Assembly: GCA_905210385.1 (NCBI GenBank)
Contig: CAJLWS010000116.1
Span: 1-5,336, forward strand
Length of the DNA stretch: 5,336 nucleotides
Direction of reading: 5' to 3'
Origin: an uncultured Eubacteriales bacterium
GTDB lineage: Bacteria > Bacillota > Clostridia > Oscillospirales > Oscillospiraceae
The notes below the pieces were generated by a model, which searched no databases, was not told where the DNA came from, and was given only the letters and a program-made list of their open reading frames with translations. A program made the translations under genes and the position numbers. This document shows positions 1 to 5,336 of this stretch, piece after piece (position 1 is the first letter of the stretch; each line of letters opens with the position of its first letter).

Positions 1-1
1 C

Positions 2-3000
2 TCACTCCTTGACCTTCAACGTCATCAGCAGCTCGCCGGCCTTGACAGAGGTACCGTCCTTCACCAACACCTGGTCTACGATACCGTCCATCCGGGCTAC
101 CACCGAAGTCTCCATCTTCATGGCCTCGATGACCGCCAGCACCTGGTTCTCCTTTACCTCGTCGCCGGGCTTCACGTTGACCTTGGACACCATGCCGGGG
201 ATGGAGGAGCCCACCTGGCTCTTGTCCTCCGGATCGGCCAGCACCACTGTCTTGCCCTTCACCTCCGCCCGCTTATCGGGCACGGCCACCTCCCGGCGCA
301 TGCCGTTGAGCTCGAAGTTGACGGTGCGGGTGCCGTCCTCGTTCTGGTCGCCCAGGCCCAGGTAGCGGATAACCAGAGTCTTGCCGTCCTCGATGTTGAT
401 CTTGTTGGTCTCGCCCACGGCCAGGCCGTTGAAGAACACGTGGCTGCCCATGCGCATGATGTAGCCGTATTCCTTGCGGTGCTTGCGGTAGTCCTCGTAT
501 ACCTTGGGGAACAGGCAGTAGGCCAGCACGGCCCGCATGTTGATGGGGTCGTCCCCCATGAACCGGCGCATCTCCTCCCGGGTCTTGTCGAAGTCCACCG
601 GGGGCAGCAGCTCGCCGGGCCGGCAGGTGATGGGGGTCTCGCCCTTGAGCACCACCTCCTGGAGGCCCTCCGGCTGGAAGCCCCAGGCGGGCTGGCCCAT
701 CATGCCCTTGAAGTAGCTGACCCCGGAATCCGGGAAGGACAGGCTCCTGCCCCGCTCCACGATGTTCTCCGGGGTCAGGTCGTTCTGCACCATGAAGATG
801 GCCAGGTCGCCCACCATCTTGGAAGAGGGGGTCACCTTGACGATGTCGCCCAGCATCTCGTTGACGGTGCGGTACATCTCTTTGACTTCCTCGAAACGGC
901 TGCCCAGGCCCAGGGAGACCACCTGGGGATACAGGTTGGTGTACTGGCCGCCGGGGATCTCGTAGCGGTAGATGTCAGTGGTGGGGCTGCGCAGCCCCTC
1001 GTCAAAGTTGGCGTAGCGCAGGCGCACGTCCGCCCAGTAGTTGTCCAGCCGCTGGATCTCCCGCAGGTCCAGCCCGGTATCCCGCTCCTGGCCCTCCAGG
1101 GCGGCCACCACGGCGGACAGGGAGGGCTGGCTGGTCAGGCTGGACAGGGAGGCGGTGGCGCAGTCCACAATGTCCACCCCCGCCTCGGCGGCCATGAGAT
1201 AGGCGGCCACCTGGTTGCCGGTGGTGTCGTGGGTGTGCAGATGGATGGGCAGGCCGATCTCCTGCTTCAGGGTGGACACCAGCTTCTTGGCGGCGTAAGG
1301 CTTCAAGAGACCGGACATGTCCTTGATGCACAGGGTGTGGGCCCCCCGGCGCTCCAGCTCCTTGGCCATGTCCACATAGTACTTCAGGGTGTACTTGTCC
1401 CGCTGGGGGTCCAGGATGTCACCGGTGTAGCAAATGGTGGCCTCCAGCAACTTGCCCTGGTTGAGCACCTCGTCCATGGCCACCTCCATGCCGGGCAGCC
1501 AGTTCAGCGAGTCGAACACCCGGAACACGTCAATGCCGGAGCGGGCGGACTCCTTCACAAACTCCCGCACCAGGTTGTCGGGGAAGTTGGCGTAGCCCAC
1601 CATGTTGGACCCCCGAAGCAGCATCTGGAAGAGGATGTTGGGGATCTTCTCCCGGAGCATGTCCAGCCGCTCCCAGGGGGATTCATGGAGGAAGCGGTAG
1701 GCGGTGTCAAAGGTAGCCCCACCCCACATTTCCAGGGAGAAGCAGTCGTTCAGGATCTCCGCCACTCCGTCGGCCCCCTTCACCATATCCCGGGTACGCA
1801 TCCGGGTGGACAGGAGGGACTGGTGAGCGTCCCGCATAGTGGTGTCGGTGATGAGCAGCTTCTTCTGGTCCAACACCCACTGCTTCACTGCCTCAGGGCC
1901 CTTGGTATCCAGCAGCTGCTTCAGGCCACACAGGGGCCTGTCCCCTCTGGGTGTGGGAAAGCGGGGGGTATCGTACTGGTGGCGCTCGGTGTCTGGGTTG
2001 TCCACCTGGATCTGGGCGATGTACTTCAAGACCTTGGTGGCCCGGTCCTTGCTGTTCTCAATGTCGAACAGTTCAGGGGTATCGTCGATGAACTTGGTGT
2101 GGCACTTCCCTGCGTGGAAGTCCGGATGGGTGAGGATGTTGGTGACGAAGGGGATGTTGGTCTTCACACCCCGGACGTGCTCCTCGCTGATGGCCCGGGT
2201 AGCCCGGCGGCAAGCCCCCTCGAAGGTGTTGTCCCAGGAGGTGACCTTCACCAGCAGGGAGTCATAGTAAGGGGAGATGACGGTGCCCGCTGCGGCGTTG
2301 CCGCCGTCCAGCCGGACACCGAAGCCGCCGCCGGAGCGGTAGGCGGTGATCTTGCCCGTGTCGGGGGCGAAATTGTTGGCCGGGTCCTCAGTGGTCACCC
2401 GGCACTGAATGGCATAGCCGTTCATGCGCAGATCGTCCTGGCTGGAAAGGCCAATGGCCGGGTGGGACAGGGGGTGCCCCTCTGCGATGAGGATCTGGGC
2501 CCGCACCAGATCCACCCCGGTGACCATCTCGGTGACGGTGTGCTCTACCTGGATGCGGGGGTTCATCTCGATGAAGTAGTGCTGGCCGGTCTGGCCGTCC
2601 ACCAAAAATTCCACGGTGCCGGCGTTCACATAGCCCACATATTTGGCAATCTTCACCGCGTCCGCCCGGAGGGCCTCAATGGTGGCATGGGGCACCGACC
2701 AGGCGGGGGCGTACTCCACCACCTTCTGGTAGCGGCGCTGGAGGGAGCAGTCCCGCTCCCCCAGATGGAGGACGTTGCCGTGCTCATCGGCCAGGATCTG
2801 CACCTCAATGTGCTTGGGCTGTACCAGGAACTTCTCAATGAAGATGTCCTCGTTGCCGAAAGCCTTCTTGGCCTCGTTCTTCACCAGCTGGAACTCCCGG
2901 CGCACGTCCTGCTCGCTGTCGCACCGGCGCATACCCCGCCCGCCGCCGCCGGCGGCCGCCTTCAGAATGATGGGGAAGCCGTAGCTCAGAGCCATCTCCA

Positions 3001-3445
3001 CCGCCTCGTCCGCGTCCTTCAGGGGCTTGGTGGAGCCGGGGATGATGGGCACACCGCAGGCGATGGCCGTGGCCTTGGCCGCCAGCTTGTCCCCCATCTG
3101 GGCCAGGATGTGGGAGGGTGGCCCGATGAACTTGATGCCATTCTGCTCACAGGCCCGGGCAAAGTCGGCGTTCTCGCTGAGGAAGCCGTATCCGGGGTGG
3201 ATGGCTTCCACCCCCCGGCGGCGGGCCAGGTCGATAATGCCTGGGATATCCAGATAGGCTCCCAGGGGGGACTGGTTCTCTCCAATGAGGTAGGCCTCGT
3301 CCGCCTTGATGCGGAACAGGGAGTTGATGTCCTCATTGGAATACATGGCCACGGTGTGTACGCCCAGGTCATAACAGGCCCGGAAGATGCGGATGGCAAT
3401 CTCGCCGCGGTTGGCCACCAGCACCTTGGAAAACTGTGCGGGCAT
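2..3445 (-). CDS. pyc: Pyruvate carboxylase, full length (biotin-dependent)
   Basis: This cytoplasmic enzyme makes oxaloacetate from pyruvate, bicarbonate and ATP, the anaplerotic feed to the TCA branch and aspartate. At 1147 residues it has the usual length of single-chain tetrameric pyruvate carboxylases. Domain order: biotin carboxylase (about 1-460), with the ATP-grasp glycine loop GGGGRGM at 166-172 and the catalytic EMNPRIQVEH stretch at 293-302; carboxyltransferase (about 530-800), with TTMRDAHQS at 535-543, the probable carbamylated lysine K708 in CIKDM, metal-binding H737 and H739 in HLHTHD, and T771 in the TSQP motif as likely proton-transfer residue; the PC tetramerisation/allosteric region (about 850-1070); and a C-terminal biotinyl carrier domain with K1110 in EAMKM as biotin site. 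This order excludes a stand-alone acetyl-CoA carboxylase subunit or oxaloacetate decarboxylase alpha chain. All key residues are present, so it should be active. The ATG is fixed by AAGGAGG seven bases upstream. The gene has its own promoter. The stop codon lies at the window edge, so any downstream partner is out of view. Confidence 0.97.
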   Translation of the reverse strand: MPAQFSKVLVANRGEIAIRIFRACYDLGVHTVAMYSNEDINSLFRIKADEAYLIGENQSPLGAYLDIPGIIDLARRRGVEAIHPGYGFLSENADFARACEQNGIKFIGPPSHILAQMGDKLAAKATAIACGVPIIPGSTKPLKDADEAVEMALSYGFPIILKAAAGGGGRGMRRCDSEQDVRREFQLVKNEAKKAFGNEDIFIEKFLVQPKHIEVQILADEHGNVLHLGERDCSLQRRYQKVVEYAPAWSVPHATIEALRADAVKIAKYVGYVNAGTVEFLVDGQTGQHYFIEMNPRIQVEHTVTEMVTGVDLVRAQILIAEGHPLSHPAIGLSSQDDLRMNGYAIQCRVTTEDPANNFAPDTGKITAYRSGGGFGVRLDGGNAAAGTVISPYYDSLLVKVTSWDNTFEGACRRATRAISEEHVRGVKTNIPFVTNILTHPDFHAGKCHTKFIDDTPELFDIENSKDRATKVLKYIAQIQVDNPDTERHQYDTPRFPTPRGDRPLCGLKQLLDTKGPEAVKQWVLDQKKLLITDTTMRDAHQSLLSTRMRTRDMVKGADGVAEILNDCFSLEMWGGATFDTAYRFLHESPWERLDMLREKIPNILFQMLLRGSNMVGYANFPDNLVREFVKESARSGIDVFRVFDSLNWLPGMEVAMDEVLNQGKLLEATICYTGDILDPQRDKYTLKYYVDMAKELERRGAHTLCIKDMSGLLKPYAAKKLVSTLKQEIGLPIHLHTHDTTGNQVAAYLMAAEAGVDIVDCATASLSSLTSQPSLSAVVAALEGQERDTGLDLREIQRLDNYWADVRLRYANFDEGLRSPTTDIYRYEIPGGQYTNLYPQVVSLGLGSRFEEVKEMYRTVNEMLGDIVKVTPSSKMVGDLAIFMVQNDLTPENIVERGRSLSFPDSGVSYFKGMMGQPAWGFQPEGLQEVVLKGETPITCRPGELLPPVDFDKTREEMRRFMGDDPINMRAVLAYCLFPKVYEDYRKHRKEYGYIMRMGSHVFFNGLAVGETNKINIEDGKTLVIRYLGLGDQNEDGTRTVNFELNGMRREVAVPDKRAEVKGKTVVLADPEDKSQVGSSIPGMVSKVNVKPGDEVKENQVLAVIEAMKMETSVVARMDGIVDQVLVKDGTSVKAGELLMTLKVKE

Positions 3446-3452
3446 GGGAACG

Positions 3453-3459
3453 CCTCCTT
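3453..3459 (-). promoter_or_regulatory. Ribosome binding site of pyc
   Basis: On the minus strand this reads AAGGAGG, a full match to the anti-Shine-Dalgarno core, with a 7-base spacer to the ATG at 3445. It fixes the pyc start and implies strong translation. Confidence 0.9.
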
Positions 3460-3489
3460 ATTAGGTAAAGTTGTGTGAAATCTGTTGCA

Positions 3490-3518
3490 ATTATACCGCC
3501 AAACACCCTCCCATGCAA
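3490..3518 (-). promoter_or_regulatory. Sigma-A-like promoter of pyc
   Basis: On the minus strand a perfect TATAAT (3490-3495) lies 17 bases downstream of TTGCAT (3513-3518). The -10 box is consensus; the -35 box keeps only the TTG, so an activator or simple moderate strength is plausible. Transcription would start near 3483 and give a leader of about 38 bases containing the AAGGAGG site. The -35 box sits inside the near-palindrome TGCATTGCA, which could be an operator, but no known regulator site is recognised. The call rests on spacing and box quality; no alternative promoter is apparent between spmB and pyc. Confidence 0.7.
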
Positions 3519-3638
3519 TGCAGGAAATGGCCGGAGGGGCAAAAATCGGCGTAAGTGCCATGAATTCCGGCGGCTTTGTTCCCCGTTTTCACAAAAAGAA
3601 CGAAAGTACGCCTCTGGTGGACAGCTTCCCGCCCTCCC

Positions 3639-4163
3639 TCAGCCGCCGAACAGCAGCCGCACCGCCCAGCTGGCGGCCACAAAGCCCACCACGTCCCCGC
3701 ACAGGGCGGCGGGGATGGCGTAGCGGGTCCTGGCAATTTTAGCCGCACCGAAGTACACCGCCACGGTGTAGAAGGTGGTCTCGGTGGAGCCCAGCATCAC
3801 CGCCGCCGTCCGTCCCACCAGGGAGTCGGGGCCGTAGGCCTCCATCAGCTCCGCCCCCACCCCCAGGGCCGCCGAACCGCTCACCGGCCGCACCAGCAGC
3901 AGTCCGATGGTCTCCGCCGGGATGCCCAGGACGGACAGGAGAGGCCCCAACACCTGTCCCAACAGCTCCAGGGCGCCGGAGGCCCGGAGCATATACACCG
4001 CCGTGAGCAGGCAGATCAGGGCAGGGGCAATGCGTGCGCACACACCCAGGCCTTCCCCTGCCCCAGCGGTGAGGGCAGACCACAGGTCCACCTTCCGGAG
4101 CAGCCCCCACACCGACACCGCCAGCATCAGCCCGGGCACCACCCTGGCCATGGCCAGCTCCAT
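3639..4163 (-). CDS. spmB: Spore maturation protein B
   Basis: SpmB is an integral membrane protein of the nucleoside-recognition (Gate) domain family. With SpmA it is needed for normal dehydration of the spore core and hence spore heat resistance in Bacillus subtilis and Clostridium perfringens; the molecular activity is not settled. From the ATG chosen here it is 174 residues, close to the roughly 178 of the B. subtilis protein. Recognisable family motifs are RPVSGSAALG (92-101) and GSTETTFYTVAVYFGA (125-140). Hydrophobic, probably membrane-spanning segments lie at about 7-22, 43-60, 65-90, 120-140 and 150-172. A longer open frame reaches 4241, but its extra 26 residues are proline/glycine-rich, unlike the family, and overlap spmA. 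The start at 4163 has a perfect GGAGGTGA six bases upstream. It follows spmA by five bases, so the two are co-transcribed and probably translationally coupled. Confidence 0.93.
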   Translation of the reverse strand: MELAMARVVPGLMLAVSVWGLLRKVDLWSALTAGAGEGLGVCARIAPALICLLTAVYMLRASGALELLGQVLGPLLSVLGIPAETIGLLLVRPVSGSAALGVGAELMEAYGPDSLVGRTAAVMLGSTETTFYTVAVYFGAAKIARTRYAIPAALCGDVVGFVAASWAVRLLFGG

Positions 4164-4168
4164 CCCTC

Positions 4169-4176
4169 TCACCTCC
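4169..4176 (-). promoter_or_regulatory. spmB ribosome binding site overlapping the spmA stop codon
   Basis: On the minus strand this reads GGAGGTGA, a perfect 8-base complement to the 16S rRNA 3' tail. Its last three bases, TGA, are the spmA stop codon. The spmB ATG follows after a gap of five bases (4164-4168). This settles the spmB start at 4163 and suggests that ribosomes ending on spmA reinitiate on spmB. Confidence 0.85.
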
Positions 4177-4744
4177 AGATCCGGGCCAGCAGTCTGGCCG
4201 CCAGGATACCCGCCGCCACCGACAGGAGGGAGGCCAGCCACACCGCCGGCAGGATGTCAAAGGGGGTGGTGCATCCCGCCGCCGTCCGGAGACTGGCCAC
4301 AGTGGCGGGGATGAGCTGAATGGAGGCCGTGTTGCACACCACCAGCATGCACAGGCTGTCCGACGCCACCCCCGGCGAACGCCTGGCCATGAGCCGCGCC
4401 GCCTCTAGCCCCAAGGGAGTGGCGGCGTTGCCCAACCCCAGCAGGTTGGCGGAGACGTTGGCGCTCACTGCGTCCATCACCGGCCCGTCTCCGGCAAAGT
4501 CCGGGTAAAGCCGTCCCAGCCCCGGCCGCAGCAGCCGGGACAGGCCCCGGGCCAGGCCTGACCGGCGCATCACCGCCATCACCCCCATCCACAGGCACAG
4601 CGCCCCGGCCATACTCAGGCACAGCTCCACCCCGGCCCCCGCCCCCTCCAGGGCGGCGGCCGCCACCGCCTCCCCCCGTCCGGTGACCAGGCCGCACAGA
4701 ATGGATACCCCCACCATCCCCGTCCAGATTACCGCCATCGCCAT
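4169..4744 (-). CDS. spmA: Spore maturation protein A
   Basis: SpmA is the membrane partner of SpmB, required for proper spore-core dehydration; in B. subtilis it is made in the sporangium under sporulation control. The product is 191 residues from the chosen start, near the 196 of B. subtilis SpmA. Family signatures are GLGNAATPLG (103-112), which is close to diagnostic, and NTASIQLIPATV (138-149). Hydrophobic segments lie at about 4-20, 41-59, 97-112, 130-150 and 165-188, consistent with a multi-span Gate-domain protein. The open frame extends to an ATG at 4804, but the additional 20 residues (with MIFCQGAYSR) are not family-like. The ATG at 4744 has an AAAGGGG Shine-Dalgarno-like stretch eight bases upstream. 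A second ATG at 4738 is too far from that site. It is the first gene of a spmA-spmB operon and is divergent from abrB. Confidence 0.93.
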   Translation of the reverse strand: MAMAVIWTGMVGVSILCGLVTGRGEAVAAAALEGAGAGVELCLSMAGALCLWMGVMAVMRRSGLARGLSRLLRPGLGRLYPDFAGDGPVMDAVSANVSANLLGLGNAATPLGLEAARLMARRSPGVASDSLCMLVVCNTASIQLIPATVASLRTAAGCTTPFDILPAVWLASLLSVAAGILAARLLARIWR

Positions 4745-4752
4745 GCAGACTT

Positions 4753-4759
4753 CCCCTTT
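4753..4759 (-). promoter_or_regulatory. Ribosome binding site of spmA
   Basis: The minus strand reads AAAGGGG, followed by GAAGTCTGC-type bases and the ATG at 4744, a spacing of eight. It is a weaker match than the pyc and abrB sites but the best in the leader, and it favours 4744 over the starts at 4804 and 4738. Confidence 0.6.
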
Positions 4760-4777
4760 CCCAGCAGCTTCTGCTCT

Positions 4778-4807
4778 ACTATACGCCCCCTGGCAGAAGA
4801 TCATGTC
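4778..4807 (-). promoter_or_regulatory. Candidate sporulation (sigma-E-like) promoter of spmAB
   Basis: On the minus strand CGTATAGT (4778-4785) matches the sigma-E -10 type CATACAAT at five of eight positions, and GACATGAT (4800-4807) is a loose -35 candidate 14 bases upstream. TATAGT within it is also a five-of-six sigma-A -10 box, but there is no TTGACA-like sequence 16-18 bases upstream. That absence, with the known sigma-E dependence of B. subtilis spmAB, is why a sporulation sigma factor is suggested. The match is weak, and the true promoter could be elsewhere in 4745-4875. Confidence 0.3.
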
Positions 4808-4875
4808 CCAACCGGCAAGTTCCCCTCACTTTCGCCGCCAGATCCCATGAAGTTCTATTTTTCCCCATTTTCTGA

Positions 4876-4903
4876 TTGACAACATTATACGATATGTTAT
4901 AAT
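4876..4903 (+). promoter_or_regulatory. Strong sigma-A promoter of abrB with extended -10
   Basis: A perfect TTGACA (4876-4881) and a perfect TATAAT (4898-4903) are separated by 16 bases, with a TG dinucleotide at 4895-4896 giving an extended -10 element (TGTTATAAT). The start site should be near 4910, leaving a leader of about 50 bases to the ATG. The spacer carries an imperfect dyad, AACAT (4881-4885) and ATGTT (4894-4898), which overlaps both boxes' edges. Such a strong promoter in an otherwise GC-rich region fits a gene that is highly active in growth and restrained by a repressor, possibly AbrB itself, as in B. subtilis. Confidence 0.92.
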
Positions 4904-4945
4904 AGGTATTGGTTTACAAATGCAAGCCATCCACTGTTCCACGTC

Positions 4946-4952
4946 AAGGAGG
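4946..4952 (+). promoter_or_regulatory. Ribosome binding site of abrB
   Basis: AAGGAGG, nine bases before the ATG at 4962. It decides against the upstream in-frame ATG at 4920, which has no such site, lies only about ten bases after the predicted transcription start, and would add 14 residues unlike AbrB. Confidence 0.9.
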
Positions 4953-4961
4953 AAACCCACA

Positions 4962-5210
4962 ATGAAATCTACTGGAATCGTAAGAAAAGTCGACGAGTTG
5001 GGGCGAATCGTTCTGCCCATTGAACTGCGCCGCACCCTGGACATCGCGGAGCGTGACCCACTGGAGATCTATGTGGACGGGTCATCCATCATCCTGAAGA
5101 AGTACCTGCCCGCCTGCATCTTCTGCGGCGAGTCCCGGGACGTTGTCCACTTCAAGGGGAAGAATGTGTGTCCCGACTGTCTCAAGGAACTGGCACAGAG
5201 CCAAAAATGA
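4962..5210 (+). CDS. abrB: AbrB-family transition-state regulator with Cys4 tail
   Basis: AbrB is a DNA-binding protein with a swapped-hairpin (SpoVT/AbrB) fold that represses post-exponential, biofilm and sporulation genes during growth. The product is 82 residues, against about 94-96 in B. subtilis. Residues 1-50 form the DNA-binding domain and are nearly identical to B. subtilis AbrB, starting MKSTGIVRKVDELGR, with the DNA-contacting arginines R8, R15, R23 and R24 all present. The rest differs from the Bacillus multimerisation domain: it has CIFC (52-55) and CPDC (70-73), a CxxC-x14-CxxC pattern that looks able to bind a zinc ion, then a short polar end. I recall this tail as common in clostridial AbrB proteins. 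It may form the tetramer or sense metal or redox; that is inference. The start is fixed by AAGGAGG. It is monocistronic: its own promoter lies upstream and a terminator starts 16 bases after the stop. Direct targets cannot be read from the sequence. Confidence 0.93.
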   Translation: MKSTGIVRKVDELGRIVLPIELRRTLDIAERDPLEIYVDGSSIILKKYLPACIFCGESRDVVHFKGKNVCPDCLKELAQSQK

Positions 5211-5225
5211 GATCTCGTTTCGATG

Positions 5226-5260
5226 AAAAAAGACCGCGGAGGGTTCCACGGTCTTTTTTT
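5226..5260 (+). terminator. Intrinsic terminator of abrB, probably bidirectional
   Basis: Stem GACCGCGGA (5232-5240) pairs with TCCACGGTC (5245-5253) around a GGGT loop, with one C-A mismatch, and is followed by seven T (5254-5260). Six A residues (5226-5231) precede the stem, so the opposite strand also has a hairpin followed by a T run. It starts 16 bases after the abrB stop and could also stop transcripts arriving from the right. Confidence 0.93.
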
Positions 5261-5277
5261 ACGCCGCACGTAAAATT

Positions 5278-5289
5278 TTTTGGCCAAAA
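5278..5289. repeat. 12-bp perfect palindrome
   Basis: TTTTGGCCAAAA is a perfect palindrome just after the terminator. It overlaps the -35 box of the promoter-like element described separately, so it may be an operator. It is AT-rich at the ends and could also arise by chance. No regulator is recognised. Confidence 0.45.
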
Positions 5290-5307
5290 TATACCATTTG
5301 TTATTTT
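5280..5307 (+). promoter_or_regulatory. Promoter-like element resembling the abrB promoter
   Basis: TTGGCC (5280-5285), a 16-base spacer and TATTTT (5302-5307) with TG at 5299-5300 have the same geometry as the abrB promoter exactly 404 bases upstream. 20 of 28 positions agree, including TATAC, AT and TGTTAT in the spacer and extended -10. The boxes are weaker (-35 four of six, -10 four of six), so it would depend more on the extended -10. It would drive a rightward gene beyond the window; bases 5308-5336 show no start codon with a ribosome binding site. It could instead be a binding site shared with the abrB promoter. Confidence 0.45.
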
Positions 5308-5336
5308 TTAGCCACAGTCAACTCATACAGCTCTCG

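Noticed and set aside
440..3478. A 1012-codon open frame on the plus strand opposite pyc
   Set aside because: It is a shadow of pyc: GC-rich codon bias on the coding strand removes stops from the complementary frame. The translation is a low-complexity His/Gly/Val/Leu/Gln-rich chain with no recognisable domain, and it runs through the pyc ribosome binding site and to the edge of the pyc promoter.
3019..3561. A 180-codon minus-strand frame overlapping the 5' end of pyc
   Set aside because: It is an out-of-frame reading of the pyc start region. It would begin upstream of the pyc promoter and has no family resemblance or ribosome binding site.
3577..3591. A CcpA cre-like sequence upstream of pyc (minus strand TGAAAACG followed by GGGAACA)
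   Set aside because: The halves resemble TGWAANCG and NTNWCA, but there is one base too many between them and the key T is missing. It also lies about 60 bases upstream of the -35 box.
3543..3612. Possible terminator of spmAB: GGCGTA/TACGCC arms and a small GGC-GCC hairpin followed by GATTTTT on the minus strand
   Set aside because: The 6-bp arms are separated by more than 50 bases and the small hairpin has only three base pairs, so neither would be a stable terminator.
3576..4319. A 247-codon plus-strand frame opposite spmB and spmA
   Set aside because: The product is rich in His, Gln, Gly and Arg, typical of the antisense of GC-rich membrane-protein genes, and has no promoter or ribosome binding site.
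4920..4961. An upstream ATG that would extend AbrB by 14 residues
   Set aside because: It lacks a ribosome binding site, lies almost at the predicted transcription start, and the extra residues do not match AbrB, whereas MKSTGIVRKV at 4962 matches the family N-terminus.
4826..5044. A 72-codon minus-strand frame across the abrB promoter and 5' end
   Set aside because: It runs antisense through a clear promoter, ribosome binding site and conserved AbrB domain, and its translation has no recognisable features.

Overview
The window looks like chromosomal DNA of a GC-rich, endospore-forming, anaerobic Firmicute. An Oscillospiraceae/Flavonifractor-like clostridium is my best guess. The guess rests on a spmA-spmB spore-maturation pair, a clostridial-type AbrB with a cysteine-rich tail, a Gram-positive single-chain pyruvate carboxylase, strong AAGGAGG-type ribosome binding sites, and GC-rich genes separated by AT-rich promoters. 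The genus is inference only.

Layout from left to right: (1) 2-3445, minus strand, a complete 1147-residue pyruvate carboxylase (pyc), ending one base from the window edge. (2) 3446-3638, a 193-base gap holding the pyc ribosome binding site and a sigma-A-like promoter; no convincing terminator for spmAB is visible. (3) 3639-4163 and 4169-4744, minus strand, spmB and spmA, with spmA first in transcription order; the spmA stop codon is part of the spmB Shine-Dalgarno sequence. (4) 4745-4961, a divergent intergenic region with a weak candidate spmA promoter and a near-perfect sigma-A promoter for abrB on the plus strand. (5) 4962-5210, plus strand, an 82-residue AbrB-family transition-state regulator. 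(6) 5226-5260, an intrinsic terminator, probably usable in both directions. (7) 5261-5336, a gene-free AT-rich tail with a promoter-like element that closely resembles the abrB promoter and points out of the window.

How the genes fit together: SpmA and SpmB are membrane proteins needed for normal spore-core dehydration in Bacillus and Clostridium. AbrB typically represses post-exponential and sporulation genes during growth. The divergent arrangement therefore suggests, but does not show, that AbrB may influence spmAB. Pyruvate carboxylase is central metabolism (anaplerotic oxaloacetate supply) and has its own promoter, so its place behind spmAB is probably positional. Read-through cannot be excluded.

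No mobile element, CRISPR array, tRNA or rRNA was seen. I did not find a new multi-gene system. The most interesting items are regulatory: the duplicated promoter/operator-like element on either side of abrB, the zinc-knuckle-like AbrB tail, and the spmA/spmB stop-codon/Shine-Dalgarno overlap.
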